64,000 nucleotides of DNA, from NCBI GenBank assembly GCA_012931725.1, contig CM022951.1:8676953-8740952 (forward strand), written 5' to 3'. This document shows, in pieces, positions 9,480-19,857 of this stretch. A program made the translations under genes and the position numbers. Source of the stretch: Litsea cubeba (taxonomy: Eukaryota; Streptophyta; Magnoliopsida; Laurales; Lauraceae). Within the stretch, counting starts at the first letter, position 1, and the number at the start of each line of letters is the position of its first letter. Below the pieces are notes generated by a model that ran no database searches, was not told the origin of the DNA, and saw only the letters and a program-made list of their open reading frames with translations.

Positions 9480-12332
9480 TGTCACGCCCCGAGCCCGAGA
9501 TTGCACACATCCCGAGGCGCGACACACGCCCGCGTGAAAATTCGAGTCAAACTCATTGACTCTAGGTCCCCACGTATGGAATTTACCCACAGGATACACG
9601 TGTGAGGTTTATATTTTTCAATATGTCTGTATAAATCTGTCGAATAGATATCAAATCAACATAACACAATCATCAAAATATAGAGCATAAGGGTCCATGA
9701 GCATAGATTTAAAAGTTCAAGTTCAAGAGATAGAAAGAGAAGGAATAAGTTAGTTAAGTTTACAATCCCAAAACTAACAAGTTTATAAGCTACTACAAAA
9801 TATGTAGCAATCCTAGCCACGGTCAGGGGGTCATTTAACGTCCATTTCTCATCGTACGGATGTCTAGAAGACATCATCAGGAGTCCACTCTGCTACGTTA
9901 TGTGGAGGTTCCTCTTCCTCAAGGATCTCCGGGGCAATGGCGTCGACATATTCACCTGTAACGCCAAGTGTAGCACCATTAGACTAAGCCAAGCAAGACA
10001 AACATATACAGTCCATATAACATGTATCAAATGAATAGTTAGACAGGTATATATCATAAGAGATCAAGGAATGATCACTAGGCATATCAGTGCATGAATT
10101 ATCATGAGACATACGAGTCATAGATGACAGATAAACATATTAACAGTACTAGTTGGCACATCCACATAAGCTATGTTCTCTCAAGTTAATCATATAGCAT
10201 GAAATAAAATGAGAGCATAATATCAGGACAGAACAGGGTGGTGCTACTAGGAGACAGAGGTACCCAGAATTCTCCATCGTAGACCTAGGGTGCCGGTAAA
10301 CCCTCATAATATATTTTCCCATCTGCAGAGGGCCAGAAGTTTACTAAACCCACACTTAGCCGGGTCCGACTTAGATTGGGTCGAAGCTAAGTGGTGCCGA
10401 CTCATAGAGTGCAAAATACAAACAACATAACAGGTGCAGGACAGTGTAAATCAGGTACAGGACATATACAGGACAAGACATATAAATAACAAATCGGGAC
10501 TTACTGAAATATGCTGAACAAAGACAGAAGTAAATGTAATATAACAGATGTGTAACAGAAAATACATAACCGAACAGAAGCATGATCAAGTCACACTAGA
10601 ATACTGAAAACGGAATGCAATGCATGTACATACAGATCATATACGGAGTCAAGATGTAATTCAAGCCAAGCCTACGGTCTTGGGAACACATGTGGTCTTC
10701 ACCGTCCAACTCAGGGTAGTATTAAGAGTTCGACATTATCGGGCTACGAGGACCCCTTGGCGTTACATAATTTGGATGTCGAATCCTTTAATAGAACACA
10801 TTTGGCACGGTTACAATCCGAAGAACACAATGCCCCTTTTTGTGGTTACGGTTGCTCAATCCATATCCACAATTCAACAAACCATCGGTCATGATAAAAG
10901 TTCAGGGTGCTCATCCTACCGGTCCAATATCTATCAGGCCAAGCAAACTAAAACAAGCTACGGTCCAATGTCCGGCTCCTGGAAACGTCCATTTGTCACA
11001 ATTATGTAAAATCTAACATATAATCTTTTCTAAGTCTCAAATCAAATAAAATCACTTTTTGTTGGGTTCTACACATCATGAGCTTTCCAACGGTATGTAG
11101 ATCTCCAAAACCGGACTTACGGTTGAAAAGTTATGGTCATTGGAAAATCTGCATACTGCAGGTATCAGGTTCGCTCGAGCGTTCAGATGTTCGCTCGAGC
11201 GGTCCCCAGACAGAGAGCTGTTCGCTCGACCGGACCAAGAGTTTGCTCGAGCGAACTCTCCCAGAGAGCCCTTCGCTCGAGCGTTCACTCACGCTCGCTC
11301 GAGCGAACTGTCAAATCCTGGGTTCCAAAAATCTGAAACTTCTTGATTTCTCTCAGGCCATTCAAGGCATTCCATCAGGTTTTAACCCACTACAAATGAG
11401 TATCTTTGAGCTTCCAAAATGCTCATAAAAACCATTCAATCAATCCCATATACATTAACAAGAGAAATCATCCACAAGGAAACCATTTTTGAGCAAGAAG
11501 AAGGGTTTCTACACATGATTTCATACATTCATGAATCAAACAAGGAAGCATGCATATCCATGTACATATTTAACTTGCCTTGGTGCTTGGAAGCTAACTC
11601 TCACACTTAAAACCTCTTAAGCTCAAAATCCCCAAAACTCAAGCTCAAATGCCCTAAAATGGTGAAAACGAAAATGAAGGAAATGAAGGGGGAAGAAGAT
11701 GATGTATACATGATTTGTAGCTTTCCAAGGATGAAAGAAATCAAATGGAAATGCTTAGTGAAGAAAGAGCTTATCAAGAGCAAGAAGGTGAAGAATGGAT
11801 GAATGCTTGAGCTTAGGTAATGTAGTCCTTGACAAAGAAGATGGAGAAGATGGAGTGGAGATGCAATCCAATTATGCAAGGTCCTTTGGATGGTTGCTTG
11901 AGATGAGGAAGAAATGAAGAAGAAGAGAAGACTCTCAGCTGGAAGTGAAGGAAGAAGAAGAAACTAGCTGGAATAGGGTTTTAACCCAACTTTTCCCAGC
12001 ATTGCATGTAAGTCCTCAAAAAGGACAGAATTTGCAAGAAAGGGCTTGGAGCTAATGAATGGGCTGGAAATGGGCCTAAATGGATCCGAATTAAATGGGT
12101 CAAAGCATGAAAGTTAAGGCCCATGAAATGCTCTATGTAATGCATTAAAACCCAAAAATTTCTAAATACACACTAAAATCCAAAACACTCCAAAAGTCAT
12201 AATCTACCTAGTAAATGGTCAAACCCCACTAATTCTACCTAATCAAGTCCAATCACAATCAAAACATCCATTAAGCAATTAATCTAAATTAATTAACTCT
12301 AAAACGAGATTAAGGCGGGTCGAGGTGTTACA
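9480..12332. mobile_element. 2.85 kb solo LTR (probably gypsy, Tekay/Del-like) with 5-bp TSD
   Basis: The unit begins TGTCACGCCCCGAGCCCGAG and ends GGGTCGAGGTGTTACA. It is flanked on both sides by AGATC (9475-9479 and 12333-12337), a 5-bp TSD. The ends are imperfect inverted copies (TGTCACGCCCCGAG against TGTAACACCTCGACCC). No gag or pol motif was found inside, so a solo LTR is the simplest reading. Long LTRs of this kind with a GC-rich start are typical of Tekay/Del chromoviruses. A non-coding internal element is the alternative. It contains a palindromic repeat cluster at 11170-11310. Confidence 0.75.
11170..11310. repeat. Cluster of CGCTCGAGCG palindromes inside the solo LTR
   Basis: Five copies of the self-complementary core CGCTCGAGCG or near variants, plus one CGCTCGACCG, occur in 140 bp, many extended to TTCGCTCGAGCG or GCTCGAGCGAAC. 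Each can pair with itself and with the others. Confidence 0.85.
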
Positions 12333-12381
12333 AGATCAAAGAAGTCTAAACTGAGCCGTAGAATGAGATCGAAGAAGTCCT

Positions 12382-12800
12382 TGTTGGGCATTTTCAGGGC
12401 AATCATGTGAGCAATCACAACTACAGGCAATCACACCACACAAATATTTAGGTCGTTCGGCAATTGGCCCATGTCTATAGGTCTATGAGGATTTCACTAT
12501 GAGGGAATTGGGTAACTTGTTATAAGAATTATAAATCCTTTAACACTTAGCCTACTCTCTCTCCATAGTTCTCAATCCTTCTCTCATAGCCTCTCCCCTT
12601 CGGAAAACTTCAACACTACGGGAGGGAGAGGTCCCACCTCTCTCACCGAGTTTAGGATTTCATATTACATTATATACATAATCTCTGCTTTCTTGGCCCC
12701 CAAGAATGCCCCGGTACAATGACCCTTGACCCTAAATTTGGTCATTGTCAACCCAATTAACCAATCTGGTAAACCAAGAATACAAGACATAAGCCCAACA
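12382..12800. repeat. Probable copia LTR (419 bp) with perfect 8-bp inverted ends
   Basis: It starts TGTTGGGC and ends GCCCAACA. The interior has the copia-LTR style text 'CTTCAACACTACGGGAGGG' and 'CCACCTCTCTCACCG'. No TSD could be matched (GTCCT left, ATCTT right), so one side may be truncated, or it is one LTR of a deleted element. The sequence just right of it (GAAGAT on the minus strand) could be a degraded polypurine tract of a minus-strand element. Confidence 0.45.
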
Positions 12801-13341
12801 ATCTTCAATGATGGGCTTAAAAAGACTGAAAATCACCGAAAAGTGTTCCTATCATATGATTATCCTAATCCAAAATGAGGCCGTGTAAAGGATTGACATA
12901 TAATAAAGCAATGCATCCCATTGAATCGGGAGACATGCAATACCATGGCATAGTAATTTGGAACACTTAAATAAAATAATTAATCAAATCCAATTATTAT
13001 TAAATTATGTTATCTAATTTGCACATTTAACATATAGTAGTGCCCCCTCTTGCCTAGTTTATGGTACTCATTCATGTATTGTTCAGGTTCTTTTATGCGG
13101 CATCCTTTTTTTTTTATCTTCTTTCTCCTGCTTCTAATAAAAAATTTACCATTTAGAAAAAAAAATCCAATTAAGTTATGCAATTTCACTCCTTGTTCGA
13201 AATATTAGAAACTAGTTGGTTCAAGATCTGAGAGTTATTAGGTTTATGAAATTAGAGACTAAGAATTGATTAAAGAAGATAAGGTTAGAGATGATATTGT
13301 TAGGTTTATGTCTTGTATTCTGGTTTGACCGGATGGGTTCA
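12801..13341. other. AT-rich spacer, no gene
   Basis: No coding or structural feature was recognised. It may include remains of the copia element whose LTR lies at 12382-12800. Confidence 0.4.
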
Positions 13342-13635
13342 AAATTTTTTTTTCGAAAGGCAATTGTATTAGAAGAAGGACAGAGAACAAAGGCTAAAAG
13401 CTCCAGCCCCATAAAAAGAAAGCCTTAGTGGCATATTTTGGGAGGGGTGGGACTCAAATCAGAAAAGATAAAGAGAGAAAAGCACTACCAAACATCCATC
13501 GTAAGAGGAACTAACAAAAATCTGCAGAAATCCTGAAGAGGCCTACCAGAAAAAGGTTTGTCTAAAAGGCTGAGAGAGAAGCTCTGTCAGGGTAGATCTT
13601 TACCTTCGTCTGAGAGGCTCTAGAGTTCCTAAATG

Positions 13636-14607
13636 CAGTGGCAGACCTAGGATTTTCACTTGGGTGGGGCTAAACTTTTGCTTAAAAAATATTTCACATT
13701 AGATATAGCAAAAGAAAACATATTGCATTTAAATAGAAACCCCAATCAATCGAACTTAAATGCAAACACAATTCTTCATTTCAAAAAATAGCAAGCCAAC
13801 AGAGTTACATGAATAATAAATAAAAAAAGAATGAGCATGTTACAAAAATGTAATTTTACCAATGCTTTAAGTCACAGAAAGATATTCCACCACCAAACAA
13901 ACATGGAAAAATCTTAGCCATGCCTGAAATGGCACATAAAACAAAAAATACCACAAAGAAAATCAAATAATCACATAAGAATCGAGAACATTAACAATAA
14001 AAGCATTAGTCTTCGTCGACAAATGTCAACACAATTCTAGCCCTAGCCACTCAAAAAAAAAAAATCAAACAAACGTAACCCTAATGAATGAAATCATAGA
14101 AGATAGGAGGGAGAGGGCGAGAACGAAGTATCATTAAAAACAAAACACGAAAAAAAAAGACTTCTTTTGTAAAATAGAAAACCAAGCATAAACTCGTACT
14201 AACACAGAGATGATAACCCTGACAAACATATTCGAACTTTATATAAAACCCACATAAACAACCATGAAGAACAATTTTACACCTTAGAGATTAAACAACC
14301 ATAAAGAATAACTCCACATTCGACATAAACCATATTAGACAGCATGAGCGATAATTTTAGTTCCACCAGAACAAATTTAAGCAAAGTCAGATTTAATACA
14401 GCGTGGGTTTCAATTCTTCAACTGATACTAACGGGAAGGTTCGTAGAACAATACAAGTAACAGGCATGCTTACTAAAGATGAAGGGGGTGGGGCGGTAGT
14501 ATTGATACATATGGGGCATCAGCAGGGGGCCATTATGATTCTTAAGGGAATTCAGGATTTGATCTGGGCCGACCACCCCAGATGCCATACAAGTGGGTCC
14601 GCCCCTG
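13636..14607. mobile_element. Non-autonomous hAT element (972 bp) in the LINE
   Basis: Ends are CAGTGGCAGACC on the left and GGTCCGCCCCTG on the right, i.e. imperfect hAT-type inverted repeats (consensus near CAGGGGCGGACC). The flanking 8-bp TSD CCTAAATG is perfect (13628-13635 and 14608-14615). No transposase frame is present. Confidence 0.9.
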
Positions 14608-14615
14608 CCTAAATG

Positions 14616-14941
14616 TATGATCGTTTATACATTTCCAAATTAGCAAAAGTGGTGGTGAAAAAAATTAAAGATGCTCCTTTACGAGCCAACTTGTCACTGT
14701 CGAGAGAGAGTTCTTGCAAAATCTTGTAGGGGGATATAGGAGAAACAGTCTTGACACCAGGCGCTTGAAGAATCCATTTCCAAAGAGAAGTTGTAAAAAG
14801 GCAATAGAATAGAAGATGGAGATATGTTTCCAAGCTATTGTTACAAAGACAGCACATGGAAGCAAGATTAATACCTGTTGATTGTGCCCAAGCTTGGGTT
14901 AGAGTCTTGCGGTGCATCATTGTCCATGCAAAGAAGGACGC
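14616..14941 (-). pseudogene. LINE zinc-binding RT domain (zf-RVT), end of the LINE ORF
   Basis: The frame reads FFAWTMMHRKTLTQAWAQ, then CCLCNNSLETYLHLLFYC, the Cys-x2-Cys...His...Cys pattern of the zinc-binding domain at the end of plant LINE RTs, then SLWKWILQA. The frame stops at 14609-14611, inside the hAT target site. It directly continues the protein interrupted at 15821. Confidence 0.82.
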
Positions 14942-15820
14942 TGTTAGAATTCTAGTTGGCTAATTCTCATAGTTTGAACAAAACTCAAGTCCTAATTGAG
15001 TTGTAAATTTTGTTTTTTTAGAAAGGGACTGTGAAGAAGCCTTTTGACAGTGGAAGAAGACTTCTACACGTGATTGAAGAAGTTTAAAGAGTTCAACCTG
15101 GAATTGCACTCCGCCCCCAAGCTAATTTCCAAAAAGCAGGGTTGCTATAGTGAACCTGAAGCTCGCTGTAACGAGCCCTATAGTGGCGCAGGCGCAGAAC
15201 ACCTGCTCGCTATAATTCTACCCAATTCAGGACTCTTCTATGTTGTTCTGTTTCAACCTCTTTCTTAGAGTGCTATTGCAATCCCTAAAGTCTTGAGCAT
15301 GAACCTTGGGCTATTTATAGAAACCCTTGCAGCCACAAAATGAACTTACTTGAGCTATCTAGTTTCTCCCAAGCATCAAGCATCTGTCTAAAGAGATTTT
15401 GCGGGCTTTTCTTGGAAGGGAGACTGCGCGGAAGTTATCTTCTTTGCTCTTCTTCTTTTAAGCACCCTGAAGGGGCATTCAAGGTGAGTGTCAAGCTAGC
15501 ATGTGGAAGGTGAACGGCGAGTCGTCGGCAAGTTCTTTAAAGTCCTTTAGGTTGAGTCCCAACCGTGTCAAAGGTCTAGTGAGTTCACTTGTAATCTTCA
15601 ATTTATAGTGCCTTGCTTTTCGGTGGTTTCTACCACCCGTGGTTTTTCCCTTAGTAGGATTTTCCACGTAAAAATCTTCTTCCTCCTCTCTTTTGTGGTG
15701 GTTGATTTTTGTTTGGACTTAGGTTAATTGGGATTGAAATCCATATTATAATATGAGAAAGGACCTTAGCCTGCATTAAGGCTTAAATAGAAGGATGATC
15801 TAGGCTTAGTCAAACCTTCA
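14942..15820. mobile_element. Solo LTR (879 bp, copia-like) inserted in the LINE
   Basis: The unit starts TGTTAGAATTC and ends AACCTTCA. The flanks are GACGC (14937-14941) and GACAC (15821-15825), a 5-bp TSD with one substitution. The interior has copia LTR features: CTATTTATAG near 15310 and 'CCGTGGTTTTTCCC...TTTTCCACGTAA' near 15640-15670. The boundary is independently supported because the LINE protein reads through from 15821 to 14941 when the unit is removed. Confidence 0.8.
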
Positions 15821-16640
15821 GACACCCTTGGCAGCATCAAAGAGTTTCAAACCAAAGGGGGCCATTCTACTAACACCCTTCTCGATCGAATGAGCTGCCA
15901 GGCCTCCTTGAATGTAACAACATGGGCCGGATGGGTTTTCCAAGGAATGCGATCCTCTCTTAGCGGATCTAAGGTAGTATTCTAGAGGGCGCTACGCAGA
16001 ATCTCAGCTATATCCGTTGGGATGTCTGGAGGAATAACCCAATTGTCACCATCTCTAAGGGACATTACCTTCTGATTGAGGGGGAAAGAGAATGAGGGGA
16101 ATTTGGAAGCAATGCAAGCATTATCAGCCCAAGAATTAAAGCAAATATCAGCGAGCTTCCCATTGCCAATTATCCACCTACTACCAAACTTGATAGGAGC
16201 GGTTAATTTTCAGATTTTACGCGAGATGCAAGACCCTAATTTAGTGGTAGAAGAGCTCCATATTGTTTTTTTTTTTTCGAAAGTATCTGCAAGTCATCTA
16301 ATCCGCCAAGAGAGATCTAGAAGAAGCAGCCATCCAGCACAATTTTAGAAAAGAAGCCTCATTTTGCTCGTGAATGTGCCTTATTCCCAGACCTCCTTCC
16401 TTGGTGGGGAGACAGACAACATCCCAACGAATCTGATTCCTTCTGGATCGGATAGTCTCCACTGACCGAAGGAAAATTCTCATTAGGCATTCCATGTGAT
16501 TTGTCACTGACTTAGGGAGAGGAAAAACCATACGAATGTGGGTAGCCAGGCTGCTCAACACATGCCCGACAAGGATTTTGCGACTTGCAAAGGATAGCAA
16601 CCTAGATTTCCACCCAGAACTAGACCACTGAACTATACTT
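15821..16640 (-). pseudogene. LINE reverse transcriptase C-terminal region, broken
   Basis: From about 16600 the frame reads KILVGHVLSSLATHIRMVF, then RNQIRWDVVCLPTKEGGLG and FLKLCWMAASS, all typical of the region after the LINE RT palm. A run of A residues (T on plus, 16264-16275) shifts the frame. Reading then resumes with GNGKLADICFNSWADNA, DRIPWKTHP and AWQLIRSRR, with in-frame stops. The sequence runs into the solo-LTR insertion at 15821 and resumes at 14941. Confidence 0.8.
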
Positions 16641-16845
16641 TTTATGTCGATCAGTTTTTATTGCTTTACCTTCTGTAAAGGGGATGTTAGGAACTGGATT
16701 TATTAGAAATCTCACTTGTTCCTCAAAGTTATGAGAGTTCAAAAACAGTTCAATCGGGATTCACTACTGGAAGAAAAATGAGGGTCAATTTTTTTAAAGA
16801 TTTTAAATAATTTTCTTTCAATTTATGATAAACTTGATGTGTACT

Positions 16846-17762
16846 CAGGGCCGGCTCACCATATAGGCAGGTGAAGCAAGTGGTGAGAGCCTCACCATGA
16901 GAGGGCCTCATAATTTTGTTGGATTAGTAACATTAACATGATAAAGTAAAAAGAGAAAATCATGGTGCATTTGAAAACCAAAACCAGAGAAGATAGACGA
17001 AGAAGAAGCAGAAAACAGAATCACAGTAAAAATAAAAGTATTCTAAAATAGGTACGTTTTTAAAGGTATCAAATCTCACTGGGAATCATCTGAAATGAAT
17101 TCAAATGAACTCGAGTTAGAAGAGAAAATTGATCACAATTTGACCCGTTTTCTAATGAAACTGAAATCATCGAAAAATTCCATCATTGGAAAATTTTCAT
17201 AAAATCAGAATTACAAATAAGTCCTTTTTTATAAAAAAAAATACCCTGTTTTTCTAATCAACCTTGACTCATGGGGTCCACTAATTAGGATACTATTGAG
17301 TCTTTTCCAAACTCATATATTGCTTATTGAATACTATTAACAGTACCTGTTACAGTTGCTTCCACCGAAAGAAGTTTTTCGAATTAAAGTTAATAAAATC
17401 TAATTTATGATCAACTATGTTAGAAGAGAGATTAAGCGGGTTAGCCATTTTATCTATTAGAAGAAAATTTTGGAAACCTTGAATACAAAAACTTGATCAA
17501 TAAGTTTGCATCACAAAAGGCAAGAAAGCTTAAATTCACTTAAAAAAAAATAAATCCCTCAACAAGCTCTAAAAAAAACAAAAACCCAAAATAAAAAAAA
17601 AAACCAAAATTTTTTTTTAAGTCCGCCAATGTACTACTCATAGTGTACATTGCCGGTCCCAAGTCCGGATTAAGGATGAGGGTTTTCTCATGTTACACAT
17701 AGTAGTTAGGGGCCTCATTTATACTTTCGCATGGGGCCACATATTGTCTTGAGCCGGCCCTG
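16846..17762. mobile_element. hAT-like non-autonomous element (917 bp)
   Basis: Terminal inverted repeats are CAGGGCCGGCTCA and TGAGCCGGCCCTG. The 8-bp TSD TGTGTACT is perfect (16838-16845 and 17763-17770). The interior is AT-rich without a transposase frame. Confidence 0.92.
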
Positions 17763-17770
17763 TGTGTACT

Positions 17771-18452
17771 TAAGATTTATTTAATTATAGGCAAGCTAGG
17801 GTTAGGCAGATCATTATCAGATTATAATAAACATGAATAGAAAACTGAATTATACAGGAAATTGTCCCTCTCACCATGTCATAAGAAACCTGATAAGTGT
17901 TTCCAATTTGTCTTGCTTGCTCTGTTTTGACCCTAAGACATACAAAACGCGTCAATCCAGTGTCCTCGATTTCCACGTATATATGAGTTATGCAAAAGTA
18001 TCAATCATTTCCTTTTCATTACATGATCTTTTTAATCTGTTCATCTACCACTGTTATGATAGAATGGAAGTTTCCTCACTCCTTCCTTTGAGGCCCACCT
18101 CAAAGAAAGTTTCTTCTCCTTTCCAGACCTTTACATACATATATCTCATTATCCTTCATAGAGTACATGAGCAAACTAATGGTCAAATGGGACGCCTTTC
18201 GTATCTTGTAGAAACTGGAATTTAATTTCACTTGAGGTATGTATGGTGAAAAGTAATCAGCTGAACATCACCGCTAATTTTCTTTAACAAAATCTTGTTA
18301 TTTCATATTTTTGTCAATGTACACTTCCTTTGTCATGATTGAGGTGTAGCTGTTTTCGTTCAAAGAAGAGATCGTTTGGTATTCATCCATGCAGGATTTG
18401 TGCTAAAATTTTGTGTGTTTTAGATGTTAGGCTGCATTGAATTGTTGTAGAG
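17771..18452 (+). other. Upstream region of the UPF0496 gene
   Basis: About 680 bp lie between the hAT element and the ATG at 18453. It presumably holds the promoter and 5' UTR. No single TATA box could be assigned with confidence. Confidence 0.35.
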
Positions 18453-19526
18453 ATGGGGTCAAAGAATTCTAGAATGTCGCCATGCTCAATTAGCAAGAAC
18501 GAGACCAAGGCTGAACTCCACACATATGTGAAAACCAAGGACGACAGAGGCATCAGTAACCAAATGGTTGCCGATCCAGTTGGTGTTGGCCACATCCAAT
18601 CCCTGCCGAATTCCTTAAGAGATATTCCATGCCTCATCAACCAAACAAATGAGCAATTTCTCAAAAAATTGCTCTGGATTCTAGAGGGCAAGAAAGATAT
18701 ACGGAAGAACCAAAAACTCTTTGATCTGGTCCAATTGTACATCACCAACAGCTTCCTCATGTCCGACTTATGCAATGCACTGGAGGACTGCGTCCAAAAA
18801 GTCCGCAACAGGCAACTGATTCTTCGCGCTGCTGTCCAGCTATTCAAGGAGGAAGAAGGAAGTGGGGCCAACAAACATGACAGGTATGCGCGGGCTTTGG
18901 AAGAACTAAAGAAATTCAAGAACACTGAGAACCCATTTTCCATCTTCTCTCAAATACTAGTTAAGGTTTTTGAGCAGCAACAGTCGCTCTGTGAAAAGCT
19001 GAGGCTCCACAATAAGCAGATCAAGAACAAGTTGCAAATGCTCAGACTGTGGCGGGTAGTCTCTGGTTCCATTTTTGTGTTGGTCACAGTCTCCCTACTC
19101 ATCTGCCAAGTTGTAGTAGCCTTGGCAGGTAACATTCAATTGGCAGGAGCACTAGCTGGTGTTGCTGGAGCCTCCTACGCACTTGGTGAAACTCTTGATT
19201 CACTGTATAAATCCCACCAAGCCAAACTGAAAAAGGATATGGAGTTAATTAGCTCCATGAAGAAGTGCGCTTTTTCTGAATTACGTGATTTACGTGAGAT
19301 TCAAACCGATGTTGATCAGATAGAAAAGCAGCTTCAGTCTCTAGTGTGGAATGTAGATTTTGCACTTGAAGGAGAGGGGAAGGTGAAATTAGGGTTCGAG
19401 GAGATAGAGAAAAGCATGGACAAGTTTATTAGTACTCTTGGTGAGTTGGGCAAACACAGTGACGAGTGCAGCAAGAATCTAAAGGAGGGACGGTTGGCCA
19501 TACAGGATGAGATAAATAATTACTGA
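18453..19526 (+). CDS. UPF0496 (DUF677) family membrane-associated protein
   Basis: Single-exon gene of 357 codons, intact. The N-terminal 50 residues are a polar tail. Residues 60-195 are helical and charged, with the family-like stretches ALEDCVQKVRNRQLILRAAV (about 109-128) and ALEELKKFKNTENPF (about 148-162). Residues 201-243 form a hydrophobic hairpin (GSIFVLVTVSLLICQVVVAL, then a Gly/Ala-rich segment). The C-terminus is again coiled (TDVDQIEKQLQSL). UPF0496 proteins are plant-specific, include the AT14A-like group, and are thought to act at membranes; the biochemical role is not established. Size fits the family (350-400 aa). The start is the first Met of the frame. This is the only ordinary, undamaged host gene in the window, flanked by a hAT element and copia debris. 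Confidence 0.88.
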   Translation: MGSKNSRMSPCSISKNETKAELHTYVKTKDDRGISNQMVADPVGVGHIQSLPNSLRDIPCLINQTNEQFLKKLLWILEGKKDIRKNQKLFDLVQLYITNSFLMSDLCNALEDCVQKVRNRQLILRAAVQLFKEEEGSGANKHDRYARALEELKKFKNTENPFSIFSQILVKVFEQQQSLCEKLRLHNKQIKNKLQMLRLWRVVSGSIFVLVTVSLLICQVVVALAGNIQLAGALAGVAGASYALGETLDSLYKSHQAKLKKDMELISSMKKCAFSELRDLREIQTDVDQIEKQLQSLVWNVDFALEGEGKVKLGFEEIEKSMDKFISTLGELGKHSDECSKNLKEGRLAIQDEINNY

Positions 19527-19796
19527 AGCCAGAAACTTTTCTACTTTCAAGTTATTTTTGTGGTTTATTTTGCAATTCTGATCAACTACAATAATCATAT
19601 TTCAGATGGTCACCGTGAGATAGCCCTATTGTTGAAATGTTTAGGTTTCTTTCTTGTCTTCTATCATGGTTTGAAGTTATAGATGTTAACGGGTATCCGA
19701 TCGATTACAAGATTATGAAATATGCTTTTGGATTAGTGTGACCCACTAGTTGGTGTGCAACCATGACCTCTCTTCCGAGAACATTAAGGCCGAGTC
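19527..19796. other. 3' region of the UPF0496 gene
   Basis: Presumed 3' UTR and flank. No other feature was recognised. Confidence 0.35.
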
Positions 19797-19857
19797 ATTG
19801 GATACAAACAAATAAAACTAAATACTTAATATAATTAAGATTATACCTTATTCCAGA

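Larger units (their letters stand above)
13342..16640 (-). mobile_element. LINE retrotransposon, 5'-truncated, interrupted by two later insertions
   Basis: The minus strand carries, in order, the C-terminal part of a LINE reverse transcriptase (about 16600-15821), the zinc-binding RT domain (14941-14616), a 3' UTR (13627 leftwards) and a poly(A) tail seen as TTTTTTTT followed by CGAAAGG near 13345-13360. The element is split by a hAT element (13636-14607) and a solo LTR (14942-15820). Removing each with one TSD copy restores continuity. No TSD of the LINE itself was identified. Confidence 0.8.

Noticed and set aside
15865..15875. CTAACA as the end of the solo LTR starting TGTTAG at 14942
   Set aside because: No TSD there, and the LINE frame already runs through this point. 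The end at 15820 gives both a near-perfect TSD and protein continuity.
16262..16275. Poly-T run as the 3' end of a second LINE
   Set aside because: LINE protein sequence continues across it in another frame, so it is an A-run expansion inside one LINE.
18383..18943. 186-codon minus-strand frame over the UPF0496 gene
   Set aside because: Antisense shadow. The plus frame has the family motifs and hydrophobic hairpin.
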